Positions 1-13,600 of a DNA stretch of 64,000 nt are shown here, piece after piece. Each line of letters starts with the position of its first letter. The first letter of the stretch is position 1. The DNA lies in assembly GCF_040581485.1 (NCBI RefSeq), contig NC_090133.1, positions 1,612,001 through 1,676,000 on the forward strand. Direction: 5' to 3'. This DNA comes from Linepithema humile (lineage: Eukaryota; Arthropoda; Insecta; Hymenoptera; Formicidae). The notes beneath the pieces are model-generated. The model ran no database searches. It had not been told where the DNA came from and was given only the letters and a program-made list of their open reading frames with translations. The translations under genes and the position numbers were made by a program.

Positions 1-797
1 CGACGCACTGCGAACACGTTACGTACGGCGGTAACGTTACCGTATATCGGATGACGCCCTTCTTTTCCGTGTCGCGTGGAATCTCGAATCGGACATCTTG
101 CGTGCCGGACACGTACAGAGGATAGCTACGCAACATGAGATACATTACAATTTGCTGATAGAACGACAGTTATATACGTCAGATGCGCGGGACATCACTT
201 ACGAGTCGAAGCACTCTTGAGTCGCCTCGCGCGATGGATCATTATTGGGACAAAGGTAGAGCTCGAACCTTCCGTAATGATTGGCCGTTAGCTCGATCTC
301 CACTTCGATTTCCTCCAAACAGATTATACTAACATTGAACTTGTATTATTATAAAATTTTCCACAATTTTCTCGCAAAGCACTAATTTAGCCAGAAACAA
401 CAGTGATTAATTTATTTCGTGGTTGCTAACGTGGAAAATGAGAGGAGTTGCGCAAGTTATACATTACCTGGCCCACAGTGTAATGCCTGACTATGGTCCC
501 TTTGGCGAACTCGCCACCCGCTTCATGCGGCCTCGGTTCACTCAGATGATACGCATCGCCGCAAATTCCGCATTTGCCTTTGTTCTGCTGCCAGTGAACT
601 GTAAATCGAGTCAGACGGTCATCGTCGATGTCGGCTTTGTGGCGAGAATTGATTGTAAATTGAAAGAAACCTGCATATCCCCCGCAGAAAAGCTCATTGT
701 CATTGTAATTAACGGGGTTCGGATAGCCGAACCTCCACATCGCATTCCGTGACGGCGGGTCCATTAATCTGCCGTGGCCACGGATTTCATCGGGCAC
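1..797 (-). CDS. AA15-type lytic polysaccharide monooxygenase (partial; left edge)
   Basis: Exons in transcript order: about 797-671, 598-468, 312-203 and 125-1, continuing off the window. All joins keep frame. The mature N-terminus reads HGRLMDPPSR, with the invariant first histidine of the copper histidine brace. It is followed by WRFGYP, NYNDNELFCGG, a CGICGDAYH motif, LTANHYGRFELYLCPNN and PLYVSGTQDVRF, ending at CSQCV. These are hallmarks of insect AA15 copper enzymes, which oxidatively cleave chitin or cellulose outside the cell. The first exon shown begins just before the histidine (VPDEIRG), so the signal peptide lies on a farther-upstream exon that I could not find. The 797 boundary (AG at 798-799) is tentative. 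The 72-nt intron 599-670 is open and a multiple of three, so retention would insert 24 residues without a frameshift. Substrate cannot be read from sequence. Confidence 0.85.
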
Positions 798-2841
798 CTT
801 TTCAAATCCAACGTGACAAAGGTTCGTGTTTAAGAAGCGGAAAGAAATGAATGCGTTGCGTAAGAATAAAACTGTTGCTCCCCGCGCTTTTCTTCGGTGC
901 ACTCTATATGCGATACGTCGTTAAGTGGGCGGTCTCGTTACTTTTACTCGCACGTAAGGTATTAAGGGCGCGTCCGCGGGAAAGTGTTGTGAAATGGTGA
1001 AGTGCGCTGAGACTGTCGAATGCGTTTAACGGGTGTATTCAAAAAACGAGTTGGCACACCGAACTTTCGTTGCCATTGGCAAAAAAATGAGAACGCGGAA
1101 GACTTTAAAACGTGTTTCTTTATAGAAGGAAAGTTCGCGATATTCAAAATCTGCTAACAATTTTAATCTTGCATGCATTTAATAGAAGGAAAATTATCTT
1201 ACTTCCATAAAGAGGTATAACATTATGAGCAGAATGTTCTTTCTTCGATGCCTGGTAATCATTTTGTTCCCTGAAACCAAAACGATGACTTGTGAAATAT
1301 TCATGCTTAAACGTTCTCAAACACGGCTGAAACAAGCTGATAATGACAATATAAGATCACTTGAAAAAGTTTATTTATTGCAATACATTTCTTACGTGAT
1401 ACTCGTTTGTTTAAATTTTATTACAAACGTTGAACGATAAACGAAACTAATCGACACGTCGAAATACCTTTTGTGCCGAATATTTGTTTCATATTTGTTC
1501 TGGATTTTAATTACAATTTACATTGAGAATAGTAAAAATCCGAAACGTTTATAATTTGACGTATCGAAGAATTGCAATAAACTTTAGCACAAATAACCAG
1601 CTACGGTTGGTTCGCCTTTTTTCCACGACTTTTTGCAACAAGAAAAGAAATTTTCGAAGAAGTGTAGAAAAGAAAATAGAAATTGAAATAAAAAGAATAA
1701 AAAAGAAAAGAAATTGCTTACAGAAGAGAGAATAAAATTATATATTGATGACTAATGTTTTTTCTTTCTTTTTCCTTCCGTTTTACGTTCGCAATAAATT
1801 TGATAAAAAAAATTGCGGGACTATTAAGTAACTAATAAAGCAAGCTGATGTGAATGACATAATTTAGGATACAGCTGGAAGAACTGTTCTTTGTCGTTGA
1901 GAGATGAAAAAATCCGTTACGAGAACGACATCAACTAACAATTTATAGTCGATTGTAAATCTCTTCCATCTAAAAGGACTATTCCGGGTGCGAGTCAGTG
2001 CCTAAAACTTTGATCGTAACGAGTTCCGCCTTCGAAAAGGACGGGGGCGATGATAATAATGGAATAAAAGCTCGTCCTTGAATCAGCTGGTACGAAATCT
2101 TGCGTAAGAAAGTAAAGCGACGTATATCGTGCCAATGATGTCGTCACGGCAATAATGATGAGTACATCGCCATCACTTATGTCACTTTATCATTATTAAG
2201 CGATGCACGTAGCGCAGATTAGGATCGCCGCCAAGGATCGTTTTCTTCCCAACATTTTGATATTAGTTCTTAAATCTGCGATGCCCACTCTGGGTCATTC
2301 GTTAAAATTCGTCGCTTTTATTCGTCGTCTTTAATCGATGGATTAGCATATTGAAAGGTACTAGAATTGGCATTCACGCGCACACGTGTATCTCTTACAG
2401 CTGTTTTGGCACGCGACGACACACGAGATGAAAAGACGACTAAACGATGGCCTTCGTTAGATGGAACGAATCACTTGAAGTACCGTATTTTTAATCAGTT
2501 ACTGATCACAGACTGAATTTTGATGAGGCAGATTCGTAATTTACGCGAGCGATAAATCCGGACATCGATTTAAGGAGAAAATAACGGTAATACGTTTTCG
2601 ATAAATTTTCCGATTACACGAAATATAACTTAATTGTGTACGTAGTATGCGATCAATGCCAAATTAATTTTCACGCAGGCATTATTTTATTATCTGCCTG
2701 TTCTCTATCTTGTATCTTATCGTATAACAAATCCGCACCTTAATCAGATAATTAAATGAATACAAAGTGGTCCCGCAACAACAGGATTCTCGAAGCCACA
2801 ATGGTACGCATATTTGTTCACGTTGGTGGTCGAACAAAATA

Positions 2842-2885
<44 letters not shown>

Positions 2886-5800
2886 GAGTCGAATGTAAAA
2901 CAGAGCCGGTTAACCTTCACTTGAGAGCGGCTTTATCTCTCGGCACTATCGAAATGATAAACGCAGTGATAAACGAAGGAAAGCGAAAAGCGATTCCTTC
3001 GAAGGGATTCTGTCTGCAAGGATTCGCGTTCAAATAGACGAAGGTAGGCGACGTAATGAGATTCGGAACGGCGTCTTGAGGTGACGGTCGGAAACATAAA
3101 TTTGACACTTATAACGCAAGGCTGTTTAGTTCTGACAACAAGTTTTTCGCACCTTCCCGATTCTTCTCGCCTCCTTCGACTTCACCGTCTAAATTCCTGC
3201 GACGGGGGACGAGAATCGACGATTGTTCGCATCCGGATTTGGAAGAAACGATACTAATCGCGGTTGTAAAACGCGAAATGAATGGGGCTTTGACTGTTTT
3301 TGAAAAAACTAATATCACACCTGGATTCCTTCATGAAGTGAATGACCGGAAAGAAGGAATATTCGCGAATCGGTTGAAAATCCATATCTCAATTGAGCAC
3401 CGTTACGAATTCATGGAATAATTGATGAAACATTCTTGCGCTAGAATTTTTAGATTCACGTGACTGAATCATTAGGATCGGTTTTGCATATCGAAACATA
3501 TCGAATAATGCATGCTATTTATCAATTACGCTACTGCTGACTCGGCGATATTTTTTTCGATTTTCTAGTATCCCGATTCATGAATAAATCAAACGAACGG
3601 AAAAGTGCAAGGATAAGCTAATAATCCGCGTTAATATGAGCAGTCGTGAACCATCAGCACAGATGTGAATTCTTCTCGTATCGTCGTATTCTCTTTATAT
3701 ATCGGTTGAGTTGCACGATTCGAAAGTTGCGGCCATAAATTTCATCCGTCACTTAAGTGCAGTCTGCGGACGTAAAAATGTTTCTAAAATGTTTGCTTTC
3801 CTAAAACTGGCGCTAAAATCAAATTCAACTGTATCAATGAAAGAGTTTGAAAGGAAAAATACATTTTCTCAGTTCAGAAATGTGTATCAGACGTATCGCA
3901 AAGCGTATAAACATTTCTTGACGACAATAGTGAACGGAAAAGTTAGCGGCGATCAATTGACACTGATCAGTGCTTCGAACAGTAATCGATAGTCAAATCG
4001 CGCACGTGGATAGATGTCAGTAATAAGGAAAAATGATCAGTCCGCCGAGCGCAAAGACCGACGATCTATCCGATCGTCGAAATTGGGTTCGCCGGGTTAC
4101 ACCGGTTTCGAGACACTGGCGAAATCGTGAGACAAGAGGGAGAAAGGAAAAGAGGAGGAGAGGAGAAGACTGATGCCGTTTCCATGCACCAAGGTCGTGC
4201 GAACGCGACAAATTTATCTAAGAAGCAACGATTGAAGTGTAGTAATCGAGTTTCGGATATTCCTCGCGCCATAGCGTGTACAAGTTGCTTCGATTGGCCG
4301 ACAGGAAATAGATACGAGAAAACGATTATAATTGCTGATGAGAGCGAACAAGAAAGTAAGTCACAAGTAGATTGAATAAATTTACTATTTTTTTGCCACT
4401 AAAGTTTTTAGGTTTGCCTCTAGTTTTAATTTCATTGTGCAAGATTATATAATTCTATAAAATTATGCTTTTCGTATTATCTATCTAAAATATAAAAAGC
4501 AGCTAATATTTTCTCACGCTCGCAGAAGCGTTTGTTTTGAACGTCGAGCAGTGATCCTTTAAATTAAAATTAATTACACCACGTCAACTTGGCGACTGTG
4601 CTAATTGTTTGTGATCAGTTCACTTTCTCAATAATGCCAACGCGTTATCTTTGGGGAAAAAAAATTCTGATTTTTTAATTTATTGCAAAAGTGTGGCTGG
4701 AAAACACGAAGAGATATTTCATCTAACAAAGCTCGTCTTTCACAGTGTCGAACATTAGATTTCGAGGAATCGATCTATCTCGCTGGTTTTTTTTTGTGCC
4801 TCGCATCAACGAAGTCATCAATGACAATATTGACACATAAAATACGAGTACCGTAAGTCATACTCACCCGAGTGTGCACGTGCTCGGCCTGATGATCAAT
4901 TCTTAAGTAGGTGAAAATCGACAGTCCTTTTTTCGGGAAAGGTGAATTCACGGATGGAGAATGACAAGTTCCGCGCGATCGGACGAATCCACTCGAGTGC
5001 GTTCGCACGAGTGACAATATACGTGCGTGCGCGCGGCCCGAGCTGCCCAAAAACACGACCACCTCCTCCACCTGTAGGCAAAGGACTCGAGGCGTGGTTT
5101 CCAGGTGAGTCGGATAGGTTGTTGCATAGTGGGGATGAATGATCGGAACGGAAATTGGAAAATCAATCGAAATCATTTGAAATCGCGCCGTCAAAAGTCC
5201 GACACGCATCTAACAATGGCTACCGCGATTTGTACGCTTACAAAAATTCAAATTTATTCCAATTTTGCAAGGATATTCCTATTCCAAGACCTTATCGCGT
5301 AAGATATTCAAAATGATGATAAATCGCTTCGTCGCTTTTGTCCGAAGCTTACTCGTTCGCCGACTTCTTTTATAAAATTCTCCGTCTGGAGACAGAAGCG
5401 GTTGTAACTGGAAGCTTTCCGTCTTCCGTAATGAGGTCAAGCACAGTACAAACACTGCGGCATTTTCGACTGTGAAGATTGAACACGAGTCCACATATAT
5501 ATTTTTGTGAATAATGATGTAAGCATGACAGAAAATACATCTCAATTAATGTAATTATTTATACCATTTTTATTAACGGTAAATCAGTTATGCAATATAA
5601 TTTAATGTCGTGAATGATTTGTGATGTTAAGCTTATTAGCACCAAATGACATACGTAATGACTCCTGTATTGATTTGTAATATCTTTTGCGTTCTGACAC
5701 CCACGCGCAGTTTTTTTTTGTCTTTTTTTGTTTTTCTGTTTCTTGTCATTATAGAATTCATAAATCTTATTACAGATTTAAATAATCCAGGGTCGGCACG

Positions 5801-6716
5801 AAAAAAACTCCTCTCACAGCATTCCTTATTCTCACAGTTGAAAAAGAAGAATAAAATTCAGCCTATCTTGTTGAAAATATAAAAAAGGCCTTGAAGCAAA
5901 GAGAGATCTTTGACTAATCATAAACAGTTCATTGAAACAAGAAGTACGGAAAAGAATACATCAGTATCAAAAACGCCCTCTTTGAGATCTATCGAAGGCA
6001 TTTCCTTCGGCCCAGCACTCTTGTGCGAGGACACTGTTTGCCGCCCTCCCTTTTTATTAAGATCGATCCCGCAAAAAATGAAGGAAAAACCCGAATTCGT
6101 ACTCTCACTTTCACCGAATGCGTGTCACGTTCCGCATGGAATCGCCGGAAATATAATAGTATTATACTATTCTCAACACAACCGTGTACGCCGGTATTTG
6201 TTGACGGAGCCAACAAACAACCGAGTAAACAAGAACGATGTATTTGATACCTCGCGTTAATCAGCAGCTGCTTTCGCAGTCAGATGATTGCCAGAAGTGT
6301 CGGAAATGTTTCTCTCTTTTCCTTTTTGTTCTCGATCGTTCGCACGTTCCCGAATATTCATCATAGATTTCGAGAAATGTTGCTTGACAGCACGCTGCTT
6401 AATGATTTTTTAACAAAGTATCGAGTGGCGCGCCGATGGTGCTGTTATATTTTTCACAACGGATTTGTGACAAATTCACCGTTAAAGATATTCACGATTC
6501 TGCCGCGAGAAGTGTGGCGTTTTTTGACGAGCACACTTTCGAGTGCGGAAGCGGCTGTTCGTACAACTCACGCCCTCACTCTCGCGCCTCTTTTCCGCTC
6601 GGCGAACGCTATCAGCGTGTATCAACGACCAGTACGGCTCCATCCCTTCCGCAGAGACGACGCAGCGGAGAGCAGCCCTCGTCGTAACCGTACTCCTTAT
6701 CTCGTCCATCGACGAG
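798..6716. other. Intergenic, no gene supported
   Basis: This stretch holds only short scattered open frames without family resemblance or splice context. It probably contains the missing 5' exon or exons and promoter of the AA15 gene (minus strand). The relatively CG-rich part around 4.9-6.7 kb is probably the promoter and 5' leader of the GABA transaminase gene. No transcription start could be fixed. Confidence 0.5.
2849..2882. repeat. (TA)n microsatellite
   Basis: A short A run is followed by about 16 uninterrupted TA dinucleotides. Simple repeat. Confidence 0.95.
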
Positions 6717-9700
6717 ATGTTCGTTAACAAGTGCCATCACGTGCTGAGCACGCGGACCTCAACTCGGCGGCTACTAAAAGGTATTTGGCTTGCCCCTTTC
6801 TCTAATACACATACGAAAGTCGGTCAGGAAAAGCGAAGCACGTCGCTCCGTCGTAAATGCTGCGTGGACCTCGACAAAATCAATAAATTCATCTCAGCCG
6901 CTTCGCTATCCAGCAAATTTTAGGGCGGCCTGTGTAATACGCGGCATAATCGCAATGCAAAAATCACAGACAATATTCGGTAAATTAATATATTAATTCT
7001 TTTTTATACATTTCGGTGGCAAATACTTTCGACGTCATATCTTTTCGGCGTACATATTCATAGCTTTCGATATAGGCCCACGTTATCTTATCCGAAGGCT
7101 TAGCGCAGCTAAAAAAAGTTTGTTTTTGAAGATATTTTTATTTCGACCTCGGATGTGTTCCTTTGTTTATTTTAAATCAGTTTTTATGCGACATTCACTT
7201 CAAGCTGGGTTTATTTTTTCTTACAATTAAAACTGATTATAAGAATTGTTTCAAAATGAAAATCTCTCCGCATTGTTTACTCGCAAATAATTTTTGGAAA
7301 GAAAGGCAAACTTGAAATTCTTGTGAAAATCACGTGCAAAGCATTTCGATCTTCTCTGGCGTGTATTATTTCACGCGTATCTTACGTATCTCACGTATCT
7401 GATTGCGGCATGCAGTATTTTGTGAGGGGCTCGATGCAAATCACAGCGATATATCAAGCAATCATCCTTAACTGACGTCAATAAAACTAATCGCCAGAGC
7501 TGCTGAACGAGGCAGCAGTTAAGTTGTTTTTCTGAACGGATACGAATATCCGGCAGAGCTCCGAAAAATGCAAAGAAATGTATTTACACAAGATATACTT
7601 TTTTTTCAAGATTATGTACATATCGAAGTACGTTTAAGTATGTCGAGTATAATGTTGTTGCAGGCGTTACAACGTGGAAAAGATGCTTAACAACCGGTTC
7701 GAGGGAACCAGAAGGGCCAGTAGTTGCGACGGAAATACCCGGCCCTCGGTCGCGTAGTTTGCTGCAGGAATTAAATTCGATACAAGTATGTGCGACACTA
7801 CGATTCTTTCACAACAGAGTGTCATAAATAAGCAATTTGTCAATCGCTATCATCTGCAACTATGCTTTTAACGTTTCGTTGAATGTCAATTCAATAATGG
7901 TTCTATCATTCGACAATCATGTTTAATGTATCTGCGTAAAATTGAAATACGCGCATGATGAAATATGAATATACGTATGCCAGAAGCAAAATGGATGATA
8001 CTGTTGAAATTTGTGCAGCAAGCGTCGTCCGTACAGTTTTTCGCAGACTACGAGAAATCTTCCGGTAATTACATAATGGACGTCGATGGGAATGCACTGC
8101 TGGACGTTTACATGCAAATCTCGTCGATGCCTCTAGGCTATAATCATCCGGCGATGCTGGAGGCGCTCGCCGATCCCGTTAATCAAGTGAGAGATACAAA
8201 GTCACTCTGTCGCGGAGTAGCGGATTTTTTTTCACGTATAAAATTTGCATGTTAATCTCCTCTACAGAATATATCACTTAAACCTTAAGTGTACGGCGTT
8301 TGATAAACTTGCAATAATCTAGCGTTTCTGAGAATATCTCACGAATCACTTCGCGCATTGCATGCCGAGCGGTCGAGCTGAGAAATACTCTCTTGTTTTC
8401 TTGCAGAAAATTATAGCGAATAGACCAGCATTGGGTGTCTTTCCTGCGAAAGACTGGCCCAACAGATTGAAGAATGTTCTGCTCGAAAAAGAGGTGACAA
8501 ACACGTCTTAGCTATATTTGTTTGTTACAGTTTGTTTTCTGCGTTCTGATTGAAAATCGTTATTCCAAACAGGTCGCCCCGCCTGGATTATCGCACATCA
8601 CGACAATGATGTGCGGCTCTTGTTCCAATGAGAACGCTTTTAAAAACATTTTTATTTGGTACGCTGAGAAACAACGGCAAGGAGCACCGTTCACCAAAGA
8701 AGAAATAGAATCGTGCATGATAAATGAGAAACCCGGCTCGCCGCATTATTCCATCATGTCTTTTAAAGGTACTATCAGTTCTCTGTCGAGCAGAGCTTGT
8801 AATTAACACATAAACTTGACGAAATGTTGTGCTTTTCGATAGGTGCTTTTCACGGAAGAACATTAGGTTGTCTCTCAACAACTCACAGCAAGTACATTCA
8901 TAAGATGGATATACCAGCTTTCGACTGGCCTATTGCCTCCTTCCCAGAGTACAAATATCCTTTGGAGGAGAACGTGCGAGAAAATCAACAGGAAGATAAG
9001 CGTTGCATCGCGGAGGTGATCATCGAATCATTACTGTCCCGCGTATAAAAGATTTCACATTTGAAAAAGTGAAATGACGTTTCAGGTGGAAGAGTTGTTT
9101 GAAAGGTACAAAAACGAGAAAAGGATGCCGGTGGCCGGTGTGATAATCGAGCCCATACAAGCAGAAGGTGGCGACAATCACGCGTCGTCAGAATTCTTTC
9201 AGGAACTTCAACGTGTAACGCGAAAGGTAAGCCGCGTAACTCGCACTGTGCATTATAAGGGCATCGCAATAGCAATCTTTTCCATTAAAATACTTCAGCA
9301 CGGCGCTGCGTTACTTATCGACGAAGTGCAGACTGGTGGCGGGCCGACGGGAAAAATGTGGTGCCACGAGCACTTCAATTTAAGTACTCCGCCCGACGTG
9401 ATGACCTTCAGCAAGAAAATGCAACTGGGCGGTTATTATCACTTGGAAGATTTCAAGTAAAACCTCTTTTCACGATCAAACTTAATGCATCAAGAATAAA
9501 AAATACTCACGATTGATCAATCACGCTCGACATTACAGGCCAAAGCAGGGGTATCGTGTGTTCAATACGTGGATGGGCGACCCCAGCAAGGTAATACTGC
9601 TCGAAGCAATCCTGGAAATAATCAAGAAGGAGAATCTTTTAGATAGAGTCACGCGCGTTGGCGATTACATGTTGAAAAATTTGAAGGATTTACAAAATGA

Positions 9701-10006
9701 ACATTCCAATACGATCAACGCAGTGCGCGGTCGTGGAACTTTCATAGCGTTTAATTGTGCTTCGTCTCAATTGCGAGACGCCATCGTCAAGAAATTGTTA
9801 ACTAAAGGTGAGAGATTATTATTATCGCATTGTCAAATGTAAGCGCTAAGAATAGTTTTCACACTTTCGCATCTTCCGTGTCCTTATTAGGCATTCAAGC
9901 AGGTGGATGCGGCAGTCAGGCTGTGCGACTCAGGCCTGCGTTGACCTTCACGGAGCGTCATGCTGATATATTTTTCGACGCGCTCCGCTCTGTGCTAAAG
10001 GAATAA
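6717..10006 (+). CDS. Gabat: 4-aminobutyrate aminotransferase, mitochondrial (GABA-T)
   Basis: Ten coding exons: 6717-6780, 7664-7785, 8019-8186, 8407-8493, 8573-8768, 8843-9015, 9086-9226, 9299-9456, 9539-9807 and 9891-10006. All are GT-AG with consistent phase, giving 497 aa (human enzyme about 500). The enzyme is a PLP-dependent class III aminotransferase that converts GABA and 2-oxoglutarate to succinic semialdehyde and glutamate in the mitochondrial matrix. The first 21 residues are Arg/Lys/Ser/Thr-rich without acids, as in a mitochondrial presequence. Recognisable blocks are PGPRSRSLLQELNSIQ, MCGSCSNENAFK (with the cluster cysteines), GAFHGRTLGC, DWPIASFP, IEPIQAEGGDNHAS, DEVQTGGG and TFSKKM. 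The first Lys of SKK (about residue 356) is the expected PLP Schiff-base lysine. Exon 1 is the only choice that supplies ATG, phase and presequence together. No break is seen. Confidence 0.96.
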
Positions 10007-10648
10007 GGATAAATCTTGGCGGCTCCGTCTTGCGTCTTCCAAATCATGTCTTCCATTATAGTCGCAAAGATATATATATATATATATACAAAGTCTATAA
10101 ATGTTCATTATTTTTCTATGGCAGTTATATTAGGTGGATAATGTAACTTTTAAAAAGTAACATATGATAAGTTGAATTCATGACAATTTATGACGACATA
10201 GATGAATGAATCGACCTAATTGTATCAGTGTGCATTAATCAATGCACATACACAGATGTTTATAAATTACATGTTTCAGAAAACATGTAAACTTCGCAAA
10301 ATTAAAGGCATTCCTTCGAAGGAATGTGCAGTCAATATGAGATGACACTTTTATTGCGTGAGAGTGAAAATTTTCATCTCAATGCTAACTTTACATGTAT
10401 ATTTCGTGTTTTATATAATATTCATTATAGTTTATAAAATATGATATAAAATAATGCTCAGTTAGATGTTTATAACTGTTATAACTTACTTATACTCCAT
10501 TTTGTTCCTTCGCAATTCACTAATCAATTTGATTGACTTAGGCAGAACATTTATTTCACAAACACGAAATGTCTTCCAAAAGAACTGCCAATAAAATATG
10601 TTCAAACTGTGTTCCTCATTCTTGTCGATGAGTTTCTGCCAAAACCAT
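10007..10648. other. Convergent 3' UTRs of GABA-T and VPS35L
   Basis: About 640 bp lie between two opposed stop codons. The stretch is AT-rich, with a short TA run near 10070-10088 and no open frame worth reporting. The two 3' UTRs may overlap; exact polyadenylation sites were not determined. Confidence 0.6.
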
Positions 10649-13600
10649 TCATCTCGACGTTTTTCTGAGTATATCGGCGAAATGCTCATATTCTCGATGA
10701 TGACTTTTCTGCATCATGTAAGCCTTTGTTCTCATCTAAGAAATTCAAGAAACGATTAGAGAATTCAAAAGCAAAACTATTACATAAAGATGCCTTAAAT
10801 TCTGTCATTGTGAATATATATTTACCGTTACTTTGGGATCCACAGAACCGTGTCGTTGTGACAAGTGCCACAAATTTACCGCCATGTTTGCCAATGCAGG
10901 ATCCCGTAAATCTGCGCGGATAACGAAGCAGTTAAACAATTCGAGTGCCAGAGTCGATTGTTTGTCAAGTTGATCGGTGGATCCAAGATATTTGAGATGA
11001 CTCAGAATTTCCTCGACAATCTTCGAGCAGATTTTATTGACTTCGCCAATAAATTTCTGATCAGATCCGTACAATTTATCGTTTGAATCGACCTATCGAA
11101 AAGTGTTATCATATAATATCTATTATCCGCTAATTTCTTCAAATATGTACAAAAGCATCGAATACCTTATCAATATGATAGGGATAATTTTCCTGTGCTA
11201 TTGTTGAGAGAAGATCGAGTACACGTAAGTACAAATATGACTTGGTCGACGTATTTTCCTCGAAGCAACGTTGAACAGCATTGAGTAAGCCTCTCATCAA
11301 GTACAAGACACCGTGCTCTGGACTATCCTAATACGGCAGAACAATTCTCATAATTACAAAGTTAAAATACATAATATATTAAAATACATACCGGAACTAC
11401 GAGTAACGTTGACAAGAAATTGGACAGATACGAGAGCAAGTAAGGTTGCGAACTTTTCTGCCTTCCATCGATGTCGATAGTTTTCGGCATTTCCGGAACT
11501 AAACTTAAAGCGGCCTTGAAGCAGGCATCGGCTGAAAAATCATTTCACGTACATGACACAACGAAATTAGTAAAGTGGTATTTTATTACGAAAAAATTAA
11601 TTTAACTCATACCTTGGCCTAGACACTGATTCAATAGAGCGACCTGTCCAGAGAGTAGATACAACTGAAGGCGAATGTGGACCAAAGTCAACGACGGTAT
11701 AGTAATGAAACAGAACGCAGCACAGGCGCGCACGAATGCCGACGTTCTTCTCGTGTGATGACCGCGCACTATCTTCCTAGTGTCGACTGATAATCTATTT
11801 ACACACTAAGAACGAATAAAAAAAAAAACAGTTAGAGCGCTCTGCATTCTCTATTCTGACATAGATTAGCATTGCAAAAGGAAGAACAGTACGCATCATA
11901 CCTGTACAAGTTGTACATGAACGCTATCGAGATTAGGAAATGCTGCCCTTGCCTCTGCGTAGAAACTAAGCTGCTTCTCAAAATCGCGACCGTAATCCAC
12001 TCGTTGCACCAGGCCGCATATCAATTGTCCGATCTGCCGTTTCTCATCTTCGACGGTTAGAGCGCTGCGTAGATTAATTCAGTTTTAGAAACCAGGATAA
12101 GTTTTGTATCGCGAGAATCAACTGCTATACCTGACAGAGTCGTGCAATATCCTTGCGATAAACATCAGAGCATTTATAATGATAGGATCTGTAATGGGTC
12201 CATTTTGCGCGCTCAATCCTTCTATAACAGTTTTGCAAACCTCAACTTTGATATTTTCTTTGTGAAACAAGTCGATTAAAGGCAAAAAGTTATCCTGAAA
12301 ACAATATAAGATCGAATGTCAGATGATTTAGTGTTTTAAAACTTATTGGATGAATACAATATACAATTAAGATAGTTACCATTGCCAGCAGCGATTCAAA
12401 ATCTTGCGTATGAGTGACTATTTTCTCAACAATATTCTGCAATTGCGGATAATAGTTTTCGAAAGCTTTGTTCGGTCGTAAATGGTCTATTATTTTGCCA
12501 AAAAATAAATTCAATTCGTTTACCTGTGTAATACATACGTACACATTATAATAACTTTATGCAATATGTCATGCGTTGTTATAATCTGTACAACTTACAG
12601 AAAAATGTATAACGGTGAACTGAATCCAGATCTCGATGCAGTGCATAAACTTATTGGAATCTGTAAGATCCGTTATGTACTTCCATATCACGTTCAGCAC
12701 CGACTGACAGTCTTCTTTCGGCGGAGATTCTTGCACAAGACACTCTCCCAAACTTCGATATAAGAGATATTGGGGATATCCTATCCAAATCGTTGAAAGA
12801 AAACGTTAACACCTTTCGAATTGCAAGTACGTATTCTACTGTATCTCTGATTTAATTGTTTAATATCAATACCATCGTCTTCACTCGCCACTATTAAATT
12901 CACAAAGTCCATGGCGCGCGCAGCAATGTATGACGGTTTAAATGCAGTTAGCACTGTATTCAATAACAATGATCTGAAAAAAAATATACGTGGATTATTA
13001 AAAGTGATTAAAAATAGATTGAAAAATGTGCGTTTAAAATATGTTTACCCGTTTTCTTGTTTTTTACATCGTGACAGGACCTCCTCAAGCAGACTCTCGG
13101 CTGACGTTGCCACCAAGACCTGTACGATCCAATCCAAAGCCGGCGAATAAAGATTCAGATATGCGTGCAGAGTGACATTTTGTTTCGCCAATTCATTTTT
13201 CACGGCAATTCCGAACAGTTGCTGGTACGTAAAAAGAAAGTCGTACAGGTTTTCCCTCACAAATTCAAAATCTGATGTTTTGTTCAATGCTAATCCCACA
13301 CGACATAAATAGCATCTCGCATAAACCGCTATTAATGGATTCCCAATTCCTCTTATCATGCGAGTTATACGTAAGAGAGCAGTATTAAACTCACTAAAAT
13401 AAAAGCATTGTTATGTCATGTTTCTGACTTTCATGATATTACAAGAGTCTTACCTTGTCGTTAGAAAACTGTATGATTTTATTATCGCCATTTCAACATA
13501 GAGACGTGGCACTAATTCGCGTATAGATGCTATCTTGTAAAACCAATTCCGACAGGTTTCTTTGGCATTTTCGGGAACCATGTCGGGTGTAAAATTATCA

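Noticed and set aside
3711..3992. 93-codon plus-strand open frame starting at TTG
   Set aside because: No ATG start, no recognisable family, no splice context or homologue in the window; the length is not surprising for this much sequence.
5910..6260. Open frames in the region before GABA-T
   Set aside because: No family resemblance; they lie in the CpG-rich probable leader/promoter of GABA-T.
7965..8255. Read-through frames around GABA-T exons as separate small genes
   Set aside because: They are single exons extended into introns; the joined exons give one full-length enzyme.
12781..12872. Extension of VPS35L exon 9 to a nearer donor
   Set aside because: It would add residues absent from human VPS35L and leave a ~50-bp intron; the donor at 12871-12872 gives gap-free similarity.
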